DNA of 64,000 nucleotides from Panax quinquefolius (GCA_020205615.1 JAINUW010000671.1:1-64000), one strand, 5' to 3'; shown: positions 11,747 through 23,583, counted from the first letter of the stretch. Made by a program: numbers and translations. Notes: a model not told the origin generated them from the sequence alone.

Positions 11747-12046
11747 CCGACATTAATAAGTTCCAAATTTGATAAAAAGTTTCAACTAATATTTTGGCAT
11801 AATGATATTGAAGAAATAATATCATTTATGAAGAAAATAACATCCCTTACAATCCCTTAAAATCCCTTACTATCCCTTACCTCAAAAGAGCAGTACTTCT
11901 GACTAGAATAACGCTAAACGAACTTCCACCATATAGCAACACTCAAGATATCAAAATACTCACAAGAATACACTCGATAATATAGAGAGAGAAATAGAGA
12001 GAAAACTTCAGTTTCTGGTGTGATTTTCAATTCTAACCTAAGCACC

Positions 12047-12057
12047 CTATTTATAGG
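12047..12057 (-). promoter_or_regulatory. TATA-like box of solo Gy-A LTR
   Basis: The minus strand reads CCTATAAATAG, followed by sequence conserved among Gy-A LTRs (GTGCTTAGG and downstream). Equivalent boxes are at 34329-34339 and 38960-38969 (minus) and 18054-18064 (plus). Confidence 0.6.
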
Positions 12058-13505
12058 AAAATGCTTAGAACACCAAAGCAGAAAATTTAATAAAATATTA
12101 TTATATTTATATAAATTTCCTACATACACCAAGAATCTAAATTCAACCTGCATTCAACACCAGTGGGGCCCACCAACAATATAAAAAACATTTTTCTTAA
12201 TAAAAATTATTAAAACTTCAAAAATCAATTATTCCGAAACTTCAATAATTCATAATAAATAGGCCTTTAATCAGAAATTCGAATCTCACGACTTTTTATA
12301 GGAAATTCAATTCTCTACATCTTTGCAGAAGAAAGGTTTTCCAAATTCCACACAGAAATTGACTGAAATCCACATACGGACGATTTTACAGGCTATAATC
12401 AAATTTCAGTCAAGAAATGGGTCCACAGACATGTTTAATATGTTTTTAACATTTATTGCAACAAAAATACTCTTCCTCCTCATTTACTCATATATCCCAC
12501 CTTAATTGTAAAAATATCACCATTATTATATTATAATAATATAATAAAATATTATTTTATCAGAAAAGATAAAATATCGATTTTCAACAATTGTCACTTT
12601 AAAAATTTTCTCCATCTATATCCACATAAAATGAATATTTTCCTTATCATATAAATCCATAATTAATTATTCACAAATAATATTATAGAATCATAATTTT
12701 GACAACTGCAGACGGTTCGAGGAAAGGGGCTTCCAATAAGAATTTCTCCTCATCTTGCCAAGCAATTAGGTGACAAACCTCTCCTTAGAGCAGAACTTTC
12801 TAGACATTGTCAATAATGCTATCTAATAATATTATTCAAATAATATAAATTATTGATTTGATAATGAAAAACTTTCTTGTCTTGACTGTGCAGTGACAAT
12901 TATTAAAACAACAATAATATAAAATATCAACGCATCAATTATTGAATCAAAAATAAAATATTGAATAGTAATTCACTGTAACAATTATTGAGTAGTGCCT
13001 TCTTACGTAAGAATCAATAATTGGTGCAATACCGTGTGCTACTGTGCAACAATGTGTATTACTGTATTTTAACCACCGGGTATTCCAACAATGTTAACGG
13101 TAACAACTACGTCGTTATTTATAAAAACTCCCTTTTGTCGTTTTCTTCATCCGACAGTTATTCTGTTATGGGGCCCACAAAAGGTTGCGCCGTTGTATGA
13201 ATATTCCCCGACAGGAAGAATATTCCACGACCAAACGAATATTCTCCGACAACAATGAGTATTTTATAACCACTTGCTTATTTTAAAAAAAATTCATATA
13301 TCACCGTTAACTTTAAACTTTTATCAATTTAACCATTTACTGAATAGTAATTATAAGAAAAAATTGAATACTTTTATTTCATAAAATTCTGTGTCTTACA
13401 ACATGGTATTGATTATTGATGCTTACGTGAGAAGTCACTCAGTTTTGCTTATTATTTGGATCCCTATTTACCCATTTTTTAAAATTATCGGAAGAAAGTT
13501 ATAAA

Positions 13506-13506
<1 letters not shown>

Positions 13507-13554
<48 letters not shown>
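13507..13554. repeat. (TA)n microsatellite, about 24 units
   Basis: An uninterrupted TA run followed by GT-rich sequence (13560-13610), inside the right part of the A1 LTR. Confidence 0.95.
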
Positions 13555-13555
<1 letters not shown>

Positions 13556-14111
13556 CTTTGTGTACGTGTGTGTGTGTGTTTTCGTGTGTGTAAGAGAGTG
13601 TGTGTGGTAGTGGGTTTTGGTGGGGGAATTGTTATCAAGTAGTGTGTTGTGTTAGTGGGTTGAGGATTATATATTTGGCATGTGTGTGGTTATAATATAT
13701 ATAATTTGTAAGTGGGTTTATATATATATAGATATATCTTGCAAGTTGCAAATAAGTGAGAAGAATTCGGATGAAAAGTTGGCAGTTTTGATTTTTGTTA
13801 AAATTCAACATGTGTTATTATATATATATTATATTTTATTTAAAAGATTTTGCTTTAAATATGGACCGTCCGATTAAAAGTAAATCAATCTGAACCATTC
13901 ATGAATTAGTTACTATGCAGTCTATTTTTCTATTAATAGAAGCTCATTCCTTCATTATTTCTTACGAATTTACTAAAGTTCTAGATAGAGAAATTATAGA
14001 GAGAAATAAGAAAAGTATTCTGCTACTTCCCTACTCTTATATTCACTTTCTTTTACGGTAGTGGGTATTATTTCTTTTGTATTCATGAAGAGAACTTACA
14101 TTATTACATTA

Positions 14112-14370
14112 TTTATTATTACATTGGAATATCCTATCTACATGCATTTTCTGTAGGACCGATTCCAGTCTTTATTATTACATTGGAATATCCATTTTTG
14201 TGCATTTCTGTAGGACTGATTCCATTCTTTATTATTACATTTGGAATATCACATGCATGCTTTTTTTACGGGACTGGTTCCGTCTTTATTATTACATTGG
14301 AATATCCATGCATGCGTTTCTTACTTGGGACTGGTTTAGTTATTTATTATTCTGTTGGAATAACCTGCCT
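14112..14370 (+). repeat. 58-bp tandem repeat in A1 LTR
   Basis: Four to five diverged units share CTTTATTATTACATTGGAAT, then a CATGCAT-like stretch and GGGACTGGTTC. The same array, in the opposite orientation, is in the solo LTR at 38455-38790, so it belongs to the Gy-A LTR. Open frames read through it have no other support and are rejected. Confidence 0.8.
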
Positions 14371-15329
14371 ATGTGGTATATCGCATGCCTAGTGATTTCT
14401 TTTGTTATTCCATTCTTTATTATACTCAGTTGGTTAAAACTTTGACTTCTATACTCCATGAAATTAGTGGAATATCCTTGATATTTGCTCTTCATCCAGT
14501 ATCTTTTCATGGAAATATTCTTCTGAGCATTCTTGAATTTTACTCTACAAAGAAGTATCATGTTGACAATTTGGACGTTATTAGTTCTTGGATAAATTAA
14601 TTCTTGAACTTGTTTTATTGAATTCTTTTATCATTGTCATCATCCTCATGTTTATATTTTGTTGAAAGTCATCTGTGGCTTGTAGTGCATAGATGGACTT
14701 GGTATGATTATGACCAAGGATTATTCGGTGTAATCATGACCGTAATGTTACAAATGATGTGGTAAAAGTCCTCATTGGCCCGTAATGCATTGATGGATAG
14801 TTGTTGGCATGATCATGACCATTAATGAATACACGAATTTCCTTGGCCCGTAGTGCATGGATAATTTGTGGTTGTGATACTAAAGAATATCCTTGGCCGT
14901 AGTGCAGGGGTGATTCGATGATGTGAATTATTTAAGCTAAGTCCCAGCGATAAAAGTGATGAAAAACCTTTTAAAATCATAGAAGATAGTAGATTTTATT
15001 CTCTACTGGGCTAGCTGAGCTCACCCTTTTGGTTTCATTGTTCTCTTCGGGAAATGAGAACGTAGCAGGGACTAGTCGGAGAACGGAGTGACGGTCCAGA
15101 AGATAGCATTAGTAGTCCTCACTATTCTATGAAATAGTGTAATAATAAATGTAATGAGGACCCCATTGAGTTTGTATATTGTCTAGATGACAATATTTGT
15201 ATTAAAACTCACAGTATATGTTTAGTCGTATTTTACATGACTGTTGTATAATTAAGTTATATTTGAATTTTGTATCATGTATTTGGCGACTCAAGATGGG
15301 TGATGTATACCTATTTTGGGGGTGTCACA

Positions 15330-16581
15330 TTAGTGTAGCCCACAAAACAAAAAAAAATGTTTTTCTTAATAAACATCATTAAAACTTCCAAAAATCAATT
15401 ATTTCGGAATTTTGGAACTTCAATAATTCATAATAAATAACCCTTTTATCAGAAAAATTCGAACCTCATGTCCATTCCATAGGAAATTCCATTCTCTACA
15501 ACTTTGCAGAAGAAAATTTTTCTAAATTCCAAACAGAAATTGACCGAAATCCACAAACGGACGATTTTACAGGCTATAATCAAATTTCAGTCAAGAAATG
15601 GGGTCCACCGACACACAAAACATGTGTTAATCATTTTTTATAACAAAAATACTATTCCTCATTTATTCATATATCATACATTCATTGTAAAAAATATCAC
15701 CAGTATTATATTATTAAAATATAATAATATATTTAAATGAATTATTTTATCAGAAAAGATAAAATAATAATTTTTAACAATTGTCACATTAAAAATTTTC
15801 TCCATCTATATCCACATAAAATGAACATTTTTCTTATCATATAAATCAATAATTAATTATTTACAAATAATATTACAGAATCATAATATTTGTGACGGTA
15901 GTTCCCGGAAAGAAGGGGCTTTCCAATAAGAATTTCTCCTTACTGGCGCGCAATTAGGTGACCAAACCTCTCCTTAGACAGAACTTTCTAGACATTGCCA
16001 ATAATGTTATCTAATAATATTATTCAGATAATATGAATTATTGCTCCGATAATAAAAAATATTGTGTAGTGACAATTATTGAAACAACAGTAATATAAAA
16101 TATCAACGTAGCAATTATTGAATCAATAAAATAAAATATTGAACAGTAATTACTGAAAAATTATTAAGTAGTGCCTTCTTACGTAAGAATCAATAATTGG
16201 TGCAATATCAGGTGCTATCAGGTAAATAACGCCAGCGTATCTTGTGTTTTAATCATCGTATTATTCAATAGTATAATCAGTAATAACCACGTCGTTATTA
16301 ATAAAAAACTTATACTTGTCGTTTTCTTCATCCAATTGCTTTCCGTTATAGGGCCCACAAAAGACTGCGCCGTCGTACGAATATTCCCCGACAGGAAGAA
16401 TATTCCGCTACCAAACAAATATTCCCTAACAACAATGAATATTTTATAACCACTTGCTTATTTAAAATATTTGCTCATTTTACCCATAACTAACCACATT
16501 TAATCAAATCAACCCCTTACTATTTCAAAATAATAATTAGAGAAAATTAAATCTTTATTTATAAAAAGTTGGGGTCTTACA
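15330..16581 (-). repeat. A3 3' LTR fragment
   Basis: It matches the right half of the A3 5' LTR (from about 34420 to 35680) nearly base for base and ends GGGGTCTTACA. The left half was separated when A1 inserted; A1 ends at 15329. Confidence 0.8.
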
Positions 16582-16869
16582 ATCTCCCCTCCTTATGAAA
16601 TTTCGTCCTCGAAATTGACATGCGTAGGACATGCTCCTTCTTATCCAAGATCTTGAATGGTACCTCCTCGTACGTTAAATCTTTTGCTATCTCGTCTGCT
16701 TCTAACTCAATAATGTGGTTCGGGTTGTCCATATATTTATGTAACATCGATACACGAAAAACATTATGAACATGCATCATAATTGGCGGTAAAATGTGTC
16801 TATAGGCCACAGTTCCTACTTGATCGAGAATCTCAAATGGACCAATAAATCGAAGGTTTGAGCTTTCCA
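16582..16869 (-). pseudogene. A3 polypurine tract and pol C-terminal tail
   Basis: After the minus-strand polypurine tract GGAGGGGAGAT, the minus-strand frame reads G-P-F-E-I-L-D-Q-V-G-T-V-A-Y-R, H-N-V-F-R-V-S-M-L-H-K-Y, then L-T-Y-E-E-V-P-F-K-I-L-D. It is homologous to A1 9120-9350. The end of the chromodomain-like tail is lost by frameshift (I-S-R-T-K-F-H-K-E). The upstream side is cut at 16870, where a plus-oriented LTR starts. Confidence 0.8.
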
Positions 16870-18147
16870 TGTAAGACCCCAACTTATTATAAATAAAATC
16901 GAATTTCCTCTAATTATTATTATGAATAATAAGGTATTAATTTGATATAATTCTCTGGTTATGCGTGAAATGTGCAAATTTTGTAAAATAAACAAGTGGT
17001 TATAAAATAATCATTGTTGTCGGAGAATATTCGTTTGGTCGTGGAATATTCTTGTTGTCGGGGAATATTCGTACTACGGCGTAGTCATTTGCGGGCCCCA
17101 TAATAGAATAACTGTCAAATGAAGAAAACGACAAGTTTGAGTTTTTATAAATAACGGCATAGTTGTTATCGTTAACACTGTTGGAATACCCAGTGGTTAA
17201 AATACAATAAATACGCGTGGATGCACAATATTTTTGAATTATTGATTCTTATGTAAGAAGACACTACTCAATAATTGTTACAGTAATTACTGTTCAATAT
17301 TTTATTTTATTGATTCAATAATTGCTGCGTTGATATTTTATATTATTGTTGTTTCAATAATTGTCACTGCACAGTATTTTCCATTATCGGATCAATAATT
17401 CATATTATTTGAATAATATTATGAGATAGCATTATTGGCAATGTGTAGAAAGTTCATCACAAGGAGAGGTTTGGTCACCTAATTGCGCCGCAAAGAAGTA
17501 GAAATTCTTATTGAAAAGCCCTCTTTCCGTGAACTATTGCGGTTGTCATAATTGTGATTCTGTAATATTATTTGTGAATAATTAATTATTGATTTATATG
17601 ATAAGGAAATATTTATTTGATGTGGATATAAATGATGGATTTATTTATTTTATGTGGTTATTAATGAAGGAATTAATGTTGAGGTGTTTTATCAGTATTT
17701 TGTCGTTGTGGAGGTATTAAAAATCATCCGTTTGTGGATTTCGGATATTTTATGTTTGGAATTTGGAAAAACTCAAAGCTACAAAGTTGTAGAGAATTCG
17801 ATTTCAGGCAGAATGGACATAATATTCGTATTTTTCTGATAAACGGGCTATTTTCTATGAATTACTGAAGTTTCAAAAAATAAAATGATTTTTATTAAAT
17901 TATGGGCGGGACCCACTTTGGTTTGAAACATGTGGGCTACTGGAATTATTTTCAGAAATGGCATGCTAGTCTTGGTCTTTAGGCATGCGTAGAAATTGGT
18001 TTAGAAATAATATTATTTTATTATTTTAGTCTCCTATGGCGTTCTAGCATTTTCCTATAAATAGACGCTTAGATTAGAATTGAAAATCACACCAGAAACA
18101 AGTTTTCTTTCTCTCTAGATTATCGAGCGTATTTTTGTGAGTATTTT
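16870..18147 (+). repeat. truncated Gy-A LTR (A4), 5' part only
   Basis: It starts with the exact Gy-A LTR end TGTAAGACCCCAACTT and runs to GTGAGTATTTTT, then stops abruptly and joins B1 RNase H sequence. About half of the LTR is missing. Together with 15330-16581 it makes a head-to-head inverted pair. No target duplication can be assigned. Confidence 0.85.
18054..18064 (+). promoter_or_regulatory. TATA-like box in A4 LTR
   Basis: CCTATAAATAG is in the same context as the other Gy-A LTRs. It lies about 90 bases before the truncation and points into antisense B1 pol. Confidence 0.6.
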
Positions 18148-18741
18148 TGTCAGCATTAATTTCTCCCGACCTTTCCTGCTTAAAGCATCGGCAACCACAT
18201 TCGCTATGCCCGGATGATAAAAGATCTCACAATCGTAATCCTTTATCAATTCCATCCATCTTCTCTGATGCATGTTCAAGTCCTTCTGAGTGAAAATATA
18301 CTTCAGACTTTTGTGGTCTGTGTAGATCTCATATTTCTCTCCATACAGATAGTGTCTCCATATCTTAAGAGCAAATACTACCGTAACCAATTCCATATCA
18401 TGAGTCGGATAACCTTTCTCATAATCCTTCAGTTGTCTTGATGCATAGGCAATAACTTTACCGTTTTGCATAAGAACACAACCCAATCCTTTGTGTGAGG
18501 CATCACTATACACCACAAAATTTCCTGTATTATTCGGCAGGGTTAACACAGGTGCCATACTTAACTTCTTCTTCAAATCTTGGAAGCTCTCTTCACACTT
18601 CTCCTTCCAAACGAATTTCACAGTTTTCTGTGTCAAATTTGTTAATGGAGTGGCTATCTAGGAAAAATCTTATATAAATCTTCTATAATAACCGGCTAGT
18701 CCCAAGAAACTCCTCACCTCCGAAGGTGTCCTTGGTTGTTC
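18148..18741 (-). pseudogene. B1 RNase H
   Basis: The minus-strand frame contains F-V-V-Y-S-D-A-S (catalytic Asp), H-D-M-E-L, Y-T-D-H-K-S-L and [16 protein letters not shown]. All RNase H landmarks are present. It is separated from RT by a stop at the end of the RT frame (TAG where the context suggests a Trp codon) and by a frameshift near 18650. The frame then runs into the A4 LTR, where integrase should begin. Confidence 0.85.
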
Positions 18742-19782
18742 CTAATAGAATACAGCTTCCACTTTCGATGGATCCACTGAAATCCCATCTTTGTCAATCA
18801 CATGACCCAAAAATTGTACACGATCGAGCCAAAATTCACACTTAGAGAATTTCGCGTACAGTTTTTCCTTTCTTAGTGTCTCCAATCTCAAACATAAATG
18901 TTCCACGTGTTCTTCTTGAGTTTTGGAATACACCAGAATGTCGTCGATAAATACCACTATGAATTTGTCTAAGAATGGTTTAAATACCCTGTTCATCAAA
19001 TCCATGAACGCGACAGGGGCATTTGTTAAACCAAAAGACATCACCAAAAACTCGTAATGTCCGTACTGAGTTCTGAATGTTGTTCTAGGTATATCCTCCT
19101 TTCTTACCTTCAATTGGTGATACCCACTTCTCAAATCTATTTTCGAGAAATATTTAGCACCCTTCAACTGATCAAACAAGTCATCTATTATAGATAACGG
19201 ATACCTATTCTTAATAGTGACCTTGTTTAACTCCCTATAATCAATGCAAAGACGCATTGATCCATCCTTCTTCTTCATAAATAATACCAACGCTCCCCAC
19301 GGTGATACGCTTGGTTGAATATACTTCTTGTCCAGCAGTTCTTGCAGTTGCACCATCAGTTCCTTCATTTCTACCAGAGCCATTCTGTACGGGACCTTCG
19401 ATATCGGTGCAGTTCCTGGCGCTAAGTCGATTACGAACTCAATCTCTCTATCAGGCGGAAGTCCTGGCAAATCTTCCGGAAATACATCTACGAATTCTCT
19501 AACCACTGGTATCTCCTCCAGTTTCACACCCTTCTTCTGAGTATCGACTATGTAAGCCAAATAACTCACACAGTCTTGACTCAACAACTTCTTGGCCTGC
19601 ATAATCGTTAGACATTTCATTTGTCTAGATGACTTACTACCATATAAAACTACCTTTGACGGAGTCATAAAGTTTACACACTTCTTGTGACAATCAATTA
19701 TTGCTCCATATTGGAACAACCAATCCATTCGCAAAATTACATCAAATTCCCCGAGTCTAATCGGAATTAAATCTACCATCAA
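18742..19782 (-). pseudogene. B1 protease end and reverse transcriptase (346-codon frame)
   Basis: This is the longest intact frame in the window. It starts in the protease end ([10 protein letters not shown]) and passes [11 protein letters not shown]. It covers the whole [35 protein letters not shown] and the catalytic F-I-D-D (18940-18951), to the thumb F-L-G-H-V-I-D. The ATG at 19782 is internal to the polyprotein and is not a true start. The RT core looks catalytically complete, but upstream and downstream frames are broken. Confidence 0.85.
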
Positions 19783-20130
19783 TATATTCCTTTTATGTTC
19801 AAATTTACGACTCTTGTATACGAACCTAACAGAATCACTTCCCTATTCGCAATTTCTATGTTCGGAGGAAATTCGGTTCTTCTCAGGCAATTCTAACCTC
19901 TTAGCAAATTCATCGAGATATAAACGAGCAAGTAGCACACGAATCAAATAATACATAAGCATTAATATCGTTGATTGGGATAATACGACACCACATCTTT
20001 TGATTGCACAAAGATCTTGCATCATGTTGAAAGTTACGGTGGTAGGTTTGTTTGATGTCAGAGGTCCGAGAATGGCCCATGTTCCTCCACTGCTACCTCC
20101 CTTGCTTCTTACTGTTTCTCCAACCTTCTT
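19783..20130 (-). pseudogene. B1 protease N-terminal part
   Basis: The active-site strand is legible as Y-V-L-F-D with Ser-Cys in place of the usual Thr-Gly (Asp codon 19943-19945). Frameshifts follow before E-F-A-K-R-L-E-L-P. The catalytic motif is therefore lost. Confidence 0.7.
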
Positions 20131-21124
20131 CTGAGGGCATTCACGAGCAAAATGATCCTTAGATCCACATTTGAAACAGACATTCTTCTTGGGTTAGATG
20201 CAATTTGAGGCGATGTGACCCTCCTGGCCACAGTTGAAACATGCACGTTTCCCCATCAAGCACACACCCTTATGAAATTTCCCGCATGTAGCACATGCTT
20301 CAAACTTCCTAAACTGTTGGTTACTCTGTTGGTTTCTAGTACCCCCGTTTCCGTTCCACTTATTCTTTAAGTTGTTGTTGTTGTTGCTGCCATTTCCATT
20401 GCCTCTACTACCATTCTTCACTTCCACCTTATTCCTCTTCTTCTTCTTCTGCTCTTGATTGAATTTTGTCACTGCCTCGCCTCCACCTTCAGCGAGTACA
20501 GCCTTCTCCATCACTTCTGCAAACATCTTCAACTGGAACAGGGAAACCTCATCATGTCTGACCGGGGCTTGGTCCCTGTTCGAACCTCTTTTCCTTACGC
20601 TCGTCTGTGCTGACTTGATATGGTGCAAACCTCGCCAATTCGTTGAATTTCATGGCATACTCAGATACCGTCATCGCTCCCTGCTTCAGTTCCAAAAACT
20701 GAACCTCTAACTGACTCTTTGAACTCTCTGGGAAGTAGGTCTCGAAGAACAACTCCTTAAACCTATCCCAAGTCATCACTCCTGGTCCTTCCCGGGTTTT
20801 ATTAGCCTACCACCAATAACTAGCTTCTTCTTTCAACATGAATGTTGCAATAGCAGTCTTCTGTTCATCCCCTACCCTAGCGACTTCAAATATCTTTTCA
20901 ATTTCCATAATCCAGGTCTGTGCCTCGACCGAATTTGTTGACCCATGAAATTCAGGTGGTCCGACCACCTTGAACTCCTTAAACGTTGTGCCCTGGTTTT
21001 GAGGTTGATTCTGCAACGCTCCTGTTAGTAACGTCACTAGTTGTTGGACGGAATTATCCTCAACATCGTTATTGTTAGTTCTCGTATTAGTTCTCTGACG
21101 GGGTGGTTCACGTCTGGGAGGCAT
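20131..21124 (-). pseudogene. B1 gag
   Basis: Gag starts M-P-P-R-R-E-P-P at 21124 and carries F-K-E-F-K-V-V-G-P-P-E-F-H-G-S. The capsid ends at A-S-Y-W-W followed by an in-frame TAG (near 20808) and then continues in frame. A frameshift near 20560-20600 separates the second half. Three knuckles follow a Q/K/N-rich linker: C-A-T-C-G-K-F-H-K-G-V-C, C-F-N-C-G-Q-E-G-H-I-A-S-N-C, then a stop and C-F-K-C-G-S-K-D-H-F-A-R-E-C. Gag forms the particle and binds RNA. Confidence 0.85.
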
Positions 21125-21422
21125 TTTCTGTTAGAAAAAAAAACATCTATTAGACTATTACCCAACTTCTTTAAGTATTTTCTAATTAACTTGCCTCCAT
21201 AAAAGAATTAACCACATAACACTTTTGAATAAAATAATAGCTTTTTATTTATTAATCATAACTTCGAAAAACATAACAATAATAGCATCACTGCTATTTA
21301 CATTCCTTTCCTGAACTACAAAAGTTACAGGACAACATCATCATTCTCATATCCCATGGTCCCTTAACACTAGGGATTTACACATTATTTAACACTTATT
21401 ACTTGCAAAGCAGACACATTTC
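21125..21422. other. B1 spacer between pre-gag frame and gag
   Basis: I see no gene in these 298 bases. The sequence is AT-rich with no promoter or repeat I can support. Confidence 0.5.
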
Positions 21423-22168
21423 CTACGATGATCTATTAAGATACTCAGTAGCCTTTTGACGCTCTTCTTCCATAACACGGAACATGGTTCGGCGATCTAA
21501 CACGTATGATGGAAGAATCTCGAACTGAATTGGATAACCCATGACCCGATCTTGAGCTCGATTGATCATGGTATTGAATACTTTATCCATCTCTTCTATC
21601 TTCATCCTCTTTGCTTATCGTCCCCCTTCGCTCTTAGGTTTCGTTGATAAGCTTCCTCGTATGCGTCTTCAGCTCTCGCCCTCTTGGTAGCTTCTTCATT
21701 CAGCTTTTTCTTCAGTTGCACGATCATCTCGATCAGTTGTTCCTTCTCTCCTTCAGTTTACATCAGCTTCTCTTCAACATTAGTTAGACGTTCATCTCGA
21801 TCCTGGATGTCATCGTCCTTCTGTGTCATTGCGATCATTGTTCGCCTACTATCTCCCGTAACTCCTCAACTGTGTCCACGAAGTTCCACGTTACAGTCGT
21901 AGACTTCATCATACATACGAGCAACCATTGAGGTTAGTGGAGTATCTTCCTCCTTGTCCTCGTTATCCTCATCCTCCTGTGGCAACTCCACGGGATCCTC
22001 CTCATCCGTCTCCACATCATCATCCTCATCTTCAACCACTGTGACCAACGGGACTGACTCCCGAGGCAGTAGTTGTTCCCAAACAACCTGAATGTCGCGA
22101 GGCTCCTCCTCTATAGGCATTTGAGGTCCTTCCTCCCTAGCCTGACCGGATTCTCCGATATTAGTCAT
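21423..22168 (-). pseudogene. B1 extra open frame upstream of gag (acidic, coiled-coil)
   Basis: A minus-strand frame starts at 22168 (M-T-N-I-G-E-S). It contains V-V-W-E-Q-L-L-P (W to P at 22061-22081) and a strongly acidic stretch rich in D-E-D. After one in-frame TGA (near 21867) it continues with heptad-like charged sequence (D-E-R-L-T-N-V-E-E-K-L, K-K-K-L-N-E-E-A), suggesting a coiled coil. A second stop (near 21760) and one frameshift (near 21606) lead to the last frame (21423-21605). Joined length would be about 250 residues. I recognise no known domain. It lies between the primer site and gag; B2 lacks it, but Gy-C has a similar W-E-x-x-L-P frame. Confidence 0.6.
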
Positions 22169-22360
22169 CCTGACAACAAAATTTTAAAGTTTTAGTTATT
22201 AATCATTCTACTCGACACTCGCGAGCACATAAGTTATAAACACATAAGCACATAAGTGTTTTATGACTTCTTCCTTAAAACTCGATAAGAGTTATCTCCA
22301 CTATCTTTTCAAAGGTTACTTCCTAAGGCTTTTTCCCCCACCTAAGGTTCATAACCTAAA

Positions 22361-22372
22361 GCTTCGATACCA
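22361..22372 (-). other. B1 primer binding site (tRNA-iMet type)
   Basis: The minus strand reads TGGTATCGAAGC, which matches the complement of the tRNA-iMet 3' end except for two bases. Three bases separate it from the LTR. B2 has the exact 13-base match. Confidence 0.8.
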
Positions 22373-23583
22373 ACTTGTAACACCCCCAAATCTCGGTACT
22401 TCATTACCTCAAGATTTGGTGTTCACGTAATCAAAACATTCATTTATAACTACCCAATCATAAATAAAATTGAATAATAAACCTGCCCATACAGGAATTA
22501 CATAAAATAATATCTCCCAGGTTATCTAACCTTTACAAACAATCATTCATGCAGAAAATTTAAATAAACTTCATTACATTCTTTAAACCAAAGTCTGATA
22601 ATAAAACTATCAAAACTATTACAAGTCTTCAGTACTTGTTCATCTTTCCCTTTCCTTTACTGGTGCTAGGATTTTACAGGTAAGAGTGAGCAAACAAGGC
22701 TCACTTGAAATAACAATGAATAACTTTTACATTCTCTGCCCATTCAGGGGCTCAATAGAACTGAACAATAGGTTCTATTAACATCTTAAACATTCCTTGC
22801 CCATTCAGGGGCTCAATAGAACTAAATAATAAGTCCTATTAACATCTTAACATTCCTTGCCCATTTAGGGGCTCAATAGAACTGAACAATGAGTTCTATT
22901 AACATTTTAAACATTCACCGAGGCTCTAATGACCACGAACCTTGTCCACAGTTATAAGTAATCTTTCAACTTAAACTTTTACAGTCATACGACCATAATA
23001 ACTTTAAGGTACTTAGGGGGATCAACCCTTCGTACATGTATTGTATACGAACATTTCAGCGCAAAGTACAAACTAAGCGTAACCCCTATAAATAGGGTTG
23101 TTCATCTCAGTTTTGTAATAACCCGATATTTTCTATATAAATAAATAAGAAATTTTGCATATTAATTTTTTTATTATTTTAAAGATGAGAATATGTAACC
23201 GAGTAATGTGTATGTATATATGTGATAAATAAAATTATTTATTTCATGAATAATTTCAAACAATTTTATTTTAGAATTATTGATCATTATAAAGTATATT
23301 CCTATAGTAATTAATTTTTTGTAAGCGTAAATGTTTTTATTAATTATTTTCCATGAAAAATGATTTTATATTATTGAAATAATATATGAAATGATTATTA
23401 GAATTATAATAATAAATATTTTATTATATGAATTGTTAGAATATTTAAGTTAATTATTTTAGCTTAATTATTGATGTTATATATGAAGAATAAATTAGAT
23501 ATGGAATCCAAACCCTAAATTTGGGTATTGATCAATGGATGAGAATAATAATATAATATTAATTATATTTTAATTTTTCAGTG

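Larger units (their letters stand above)
9855..13400 (-). mobile_element. solo Gy-A LTR inside the A1 3' LTR
   Basis: This 3546 bp unit starts TGTGGCGACCCC on the plus strand and ends GTGTCTTACA, so it is a minus-oriented Gy-A LTR with TG...CA ends. It is flanked by ACACG (9850-9854) and ACATG (13401-13405), a 5-bp target duplication with one transition. No internal domain is present, so it is a solo LTR left by LTR-LTR recombination. It is longer than the other Gy-A LTRs (about 2.3-2.8 kb), partly through expanded tandem repeats. Confidence 0.88.
5061..15329 (+). mobile_element. Gy-A element A1: Ty3/gypsy Tekay-like chromovirus, 5' part missing
   Basis: The order gag, protease, reverse transcriptase, RNase H, integrase, chromodomain-like tail, polypurine tract, LTR is the Ty3/gypsy order. 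The tail and RT resemble the Tekay/Del clade of chromoviruses. The 5' LTR and gag start are absent, because the LARD abuts at 5061. The 3' LTR carries a solo LTR of the same family in opposite orientation. The element ends with GTCACA at 15329, inside sequence that matches the A3 LTR, so A1 probably inserted there. Confidence 0.85.
9508..15329 (+). repeat. A1 3' LTR, interrupted
   Basis: The LTR starts TGTAAGACCCC and ends GGGGGTGTCACA. The two parts (9508-9854 and 13406-15329) join into one LTR of about 2.27 kb when the solo LTR and one duplicated target site are removed. The join matches the uninterrupted A4 LTR around 17200-17260. The right part contains a 58-bp tandem repeat, GCACTAC-containing repeats near 14680-14900 and the GCTCACCCTTT motif at 15019. 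Confidence 0.85.

Noticed and set aside
14183..14445. Aromatic-rich open frames as a membrane protein
   Set aside because: They are read through a 58-bp tandem repeat of the LTR; two frames overlap and composition follows the repeat.
18742..19782. B1 RT frame as an endogenous pararetrovirus
   Set aside because: Flanking gag, protease order, tRNA-iMet site and LTR show a Ty3/gypsy element; there is no movement or coat protein context of a pararetrovirus.
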